NCBI RefSeq assembly: GCF_000430725.1
Contig: NZ_KE387204.1
Span: forward strand, 56,023-120,022
Source: Azohydromonas australica DSM 1124
Lineage (GTDB): Bacteria; Pseudomonadota; Gammaproteobacteria; Burkholderiales; Burkholderiaceae_C
Direction of reading: 5' to 3'
Length of the DNA stretch: 64,000 bases
The position numbers and the translations under genes were made by a program. Of this stretch, positions 62,100 to 64,000 are shown one piece after another. Within the stretch, counting starts at the first letter, position 1; each line of letters opens with the position of its first letter. The notes under the pieces are model-generated. The model worked only from the letters and a program-made list of their open reading frames with translations, was not told the DNA's origin and did not search any database.

Positions 62100-63668
62100 T
62101 TACAGCGCGCGCTGCGACATTTGCGACGCAATATATTCTGCCTGCCGGATGGCCAGCGTCACGATGGTGAGGGTCGGATTTTCCGCACCGCCGGTGGTGA
62201 ACTGGCTGCCGTCGCTGATGAAAAGGTTCTGCACGTCGTGCGTCTGGCCCCACTTGTTGCACACGCCGTCGGTGGGGCGCGCGCTCATGCGGCAGGTGCC
62301 CAGGTTGTGGGTGGACGGGTAGGGCGGCGTGCGGAAGGTGCGTATTGCGCCGGCGGCCTGGTAGATGCGCTCGCCCTGCGTGAAGGCATGGTTGCGCATG
62401 GCGACGTCGTTCGGGTGGTCGTCGTAGTGCACGTTGGGCACCGGGTTGCCCCACTTGTCTTTCACGCTGGTGTTGAGCGTCACGCGGTTGGTGTCGCGCG
62501 GCATGTCCTCGCCCACCAGCCACATGCCGGCGAGCTGGGTGTAGCGCTCCATCCACCAGGCGAACTCCGGTCCCCAGCCGCCCGGGTTCAGGAAGGCTGC
62601 CATGAAGGGCAGGCCCAGCGAGAGCGTTTCCATTTCATAGCCGCCCGCGAAGCCGCGGCGCGTGTCGTGGCCCGCCTCGTCGCGCACGATGCCCGCCATC
62701 GTAGTGCCGCGGAACATGTGCACCGGGTCCTTGAAGGCGGCGTACACCGAGCCCGTCATGTGCCGCATGTAGTTGCGGCCGACCTGGCCGGAGGAGTTGG
62801 CCAGCCCGTCGGGGAACTTGTTCGAGGCCGACAGCAGCAGCAGGCGCGGCGTCTCGATGGAGTTGCCCGCCACGCAGACCACGCGGGCCTTCTGGCGCTG
62901 CTCCTTGCCGGCCTTGTCGAAATACACCACGCCGGTGACCTTGCCGGCCGCGTCGTGCTCGATGCGGGTGACGTGGGACTCGGGGCGCAGCTCGAAGTTG
63001 CCCGTCGCCTCGGCCTTGGGAATCTCGGTGTACAGCGTGGACCACTTGGCGCCGCTCTTGCAGCCCTGGAAGCAGAAGCCCAGCTGCATGCAGCGTCCGC
63101 GGACGTCGCGCGGCTGGCTGTTGATGGCCATGTTCCCGGTGTGCACCTCCTTGTAGCCCAGCCGGGTAGCGCCGTTGTAGAGCACCTTGAAGTTGTTGTT
63201 GCCCGGCAGGCCCGGGATGCCGTGGGTGCGCGTCACGCCCATCTTGTCCTCGGCGCGCGTGTAGTACGGCTCCAGCTCCTTGAGCGTGAGGGGCCAGTCC
63301 AGCAGGTTGGCGTCCTTGATGCCGCCGTACTCGCTGCGGACGCGGAACTCGTGCTCCTGGAAGCGCAAGGACGCGCCGGCCCAGTGCGTGGTGGTGCCGC
63401 CGACGGTCTTGCAGATCCAGGCCGGCAGGCCCGCGAAGTCCTTGGCGACGCGCCAGCTGCCGGAGGTGGTGCGCGGGTCCAGCCAAGCCAGCTGGCTGAA
63501 GGACTTCCACTCGTCGTTGATGAAGCTGGCGTTCGACTGCTGGGCGCCGGCCTCCAGCACGACCACCTTGATGCCCTTCTGGCACAGCTCGTTGGCCAGG
63601 GTGCCGCCACCGGCGCCCGAGCCGATGACGACGACCACCGAGTCGTCCGCGAGATCGAATACAGCCAT
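62100..63668 (-). CDS. GMC-family FAD oxidoreductase
   Basis: 522 residues. An FAD-binding Rossmann loop GSGAGGGTLANELCQKG and Glu in VVVLEAGA are near the N-terminus; GGTTTHWAGASLRF follows, and the C-terminal catalytic region has THNLGTCRMS and SDGSQFTTGGAENPTLT, with His/Asn positions typical of GMC enzymes. Together with the adjacent subunit-3-type gene it may form a membrane-bound dehydrogenase complex for a polyol or sugar acid. There is no Tat signal on this subunit. Confidence 0.88.
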   Translation of the reverse strand: MAVFDLADDSVVVVIGSGAGGGTLANELCQKGIKVVVLEAGAQQSNASFINDEWKSFSQLAWLDPRTTSGSWRVAKDFAGLPAWICKTVGGTTTHWAGASLRFQEHEFRVRSEYGGIKDANLLDWPLTLKELEPYYTRAEDKMGVTRTHGIPGLPGNNNFKVLYNGATRLGYKEVHTGNMAINSQPRDVRGRCMQLGFCFQGCKSGAKWSTLYTEIPKAEATGNFELRPESHVTRIEHDAAGKVTGVVYFDKAGKEQRQKARVVCVAGNSIETPRLLLLSASNKFPDGLANSSGQVGRNYMRHMTGSVYAAFKDPVHMFRGTTMAGIVRDEAGHDTRRGFAGGYEMETLSLGLPFMAAFLNPGGWGPEFAWWMERYTQLAGMWLVGEDMPRDTNRVTLNTSVKDKWGNPVPNVHYDDHPNDVAMRNHAFTQGERIYQAAGAIRTFRTPPYPSTHNLGTCRMSARPTDGVCNKWGQTHDVQNLFISDGSQFTTGGAENPTLTIVTLAIRQAEYIASQMSQRAL

Positions 63669-63738
63669 GAATGTCTCCAGACCAGGCGTGCCGTGGCCGC
63701 CTGTGTGTGTTTTCGAACAGCGACCGCCGCCTGCGCGC

Positions 63739-64000
63739 TCAGCCCATGTAGGGCTTGGGGCTGGCTTCAAGCGGGGGGGCGGGCAGCCACTTCAGGTCCT
63801 GGAAGCCGCGGGTGATGTAGCCGCCCTTCTCCCACGCCGAGCCCGGATAGCCGAAGGCGGCGAAGGCCATGTCGTTGTCGTAGAGGGAGGTGACGCACTT
63901 GCCGCGCACCGTGTTGAAGAAGGCCTGGCCCTCCATGGCCTTGACGGCCTCGGTACGCCGCGCCACGGAGGCCTTGGCGAAGCTGCCGCCTGCCAAGTGG
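63739..64000 (-). CDS. Gluconate 2-dehydrogenase subunit 3-type protein (partial, 5' end outside window)
   Basis: The C-terminal 86 or so codons are visible, reading in from the right window edge, with TGA at 63739-63741. Features such as AFFNTVRGKCVTSLYDND, AFAAFGYPGSAWEKGGY and QDLKWLP match the gamma subunit that pairs with GMC dehydrogenases and carries the Tat signal for the complex. The start is beyond position 64000. Confidence 0.7.
   Translation of the reverse strand, partial: HLAGGSFAKASVARRTEAVKAMEGQAFFNTVRGKCVTSLYDNDMAFAAFGYPGSAWEKGGYITRGFQDLKWLPAPPLEASPKPYMG

Overview
The window is one contiguous stretch of GC-rich (about 70 %) bacterial chromosome with densely packed genes, short intergenic gaps and many ATGA-type overlaps. 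Gene content (DctBD, HutUHI, TRAP transporter, SUV3-like helicase, ProQ/FinO protein, PEP-CTERM proteins, DUF2339/DUF3999 pair, GcvA-type LysR regulators) points to a betaproteobacterium of the Burkholderiales, most likely Comamonadaceae. That placement is inference from gene families and composition, not from a marker gene. No rRNA, tRNA, CRISPR array, phage module or intact transposase was found.

Layout. 1-3.5 kb: tail of a probable dctA followed by the DctB/DctD two-component system for C4-dicarboxylates. 3.9-10.5 kb: Sel1/lytic transglycosylase protein, two tandemly duplicated exported metallophosphoesterases, a family-I CoA-transferase and an MFS permease. 10.5-15 kb: palindromic repeat element A, then a four-gene signalling operon (PAS/GAF histidine kinase, single-domain response regulator, receiver-PP2C phosphatase, STAS protein). 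15.1-23.2 kb: a seven-gene operon (SDR, TRAP DctP/Q/M, TIM-barrel isomerase, dihydroxyacetone-kinase-type kinase, RpiB-type isomerase) with a divergent LysR gene. It looks like a four-carbon ketose/polyol (erythrulose/threitol-type) catabolic locus, and repeat element B sits inside it. 23.3-30 kb: small proteins, an EF-hand lipoprotein, the DUF3999-DUF2339 envelope pair, and kynureninase without other kyn genes. 30-35 kb: SbmA/YddA-type ABC transporter and a run of small plus-strand genes (two GNATs, GGCT-like, AhpD-like, CopD-like). 35-39.5 kb: hutU-hutH-hutI for histidine degradation. 39.6-43.2 kb: PagL, an alcohol dehydrogenase, a lower-GC patch and a MOSC protein. 43.2-47.3 kb: a long disordered ProQ/FinO RNA chaperone divergent from a SUV3-like RNA helicase. 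47.2-51.6 kb: three tandem 1,476-bp units, each with a HAF-repeat PEP-CTERM gene and a copy of the helicase 3' end. 51.6-58.8 kb: CHASE/PAS histidine kinase, L,D-transpeptidase-like protein, chemoreceptor and LysR regulator. 58.9-64 kb: a Rieske oxygenase and its reductase (glycine-betaine/stachydrine-demethylase type), glyoxalase, ribbon-helix-helix protein, GMC oxidoreductase and a partial gluconate-dehydrogenase-subunit-3-type gene.

The most unusual features are: the PEP-CTERM triplication, whose flanks are nearly identical while the protein middles have diverged and whose third copy has lost the PEP motif; the shared upstream inverted repeat with compensatory changes; the ProQ protein with more than 300 residues of disordered tail; the duplicated phosphoesterases with different export signals; and the four-gene partner-switch operon that lacks an anti-sigma kinase. 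All functions are read from sequence motifs and context. No database search was possible.
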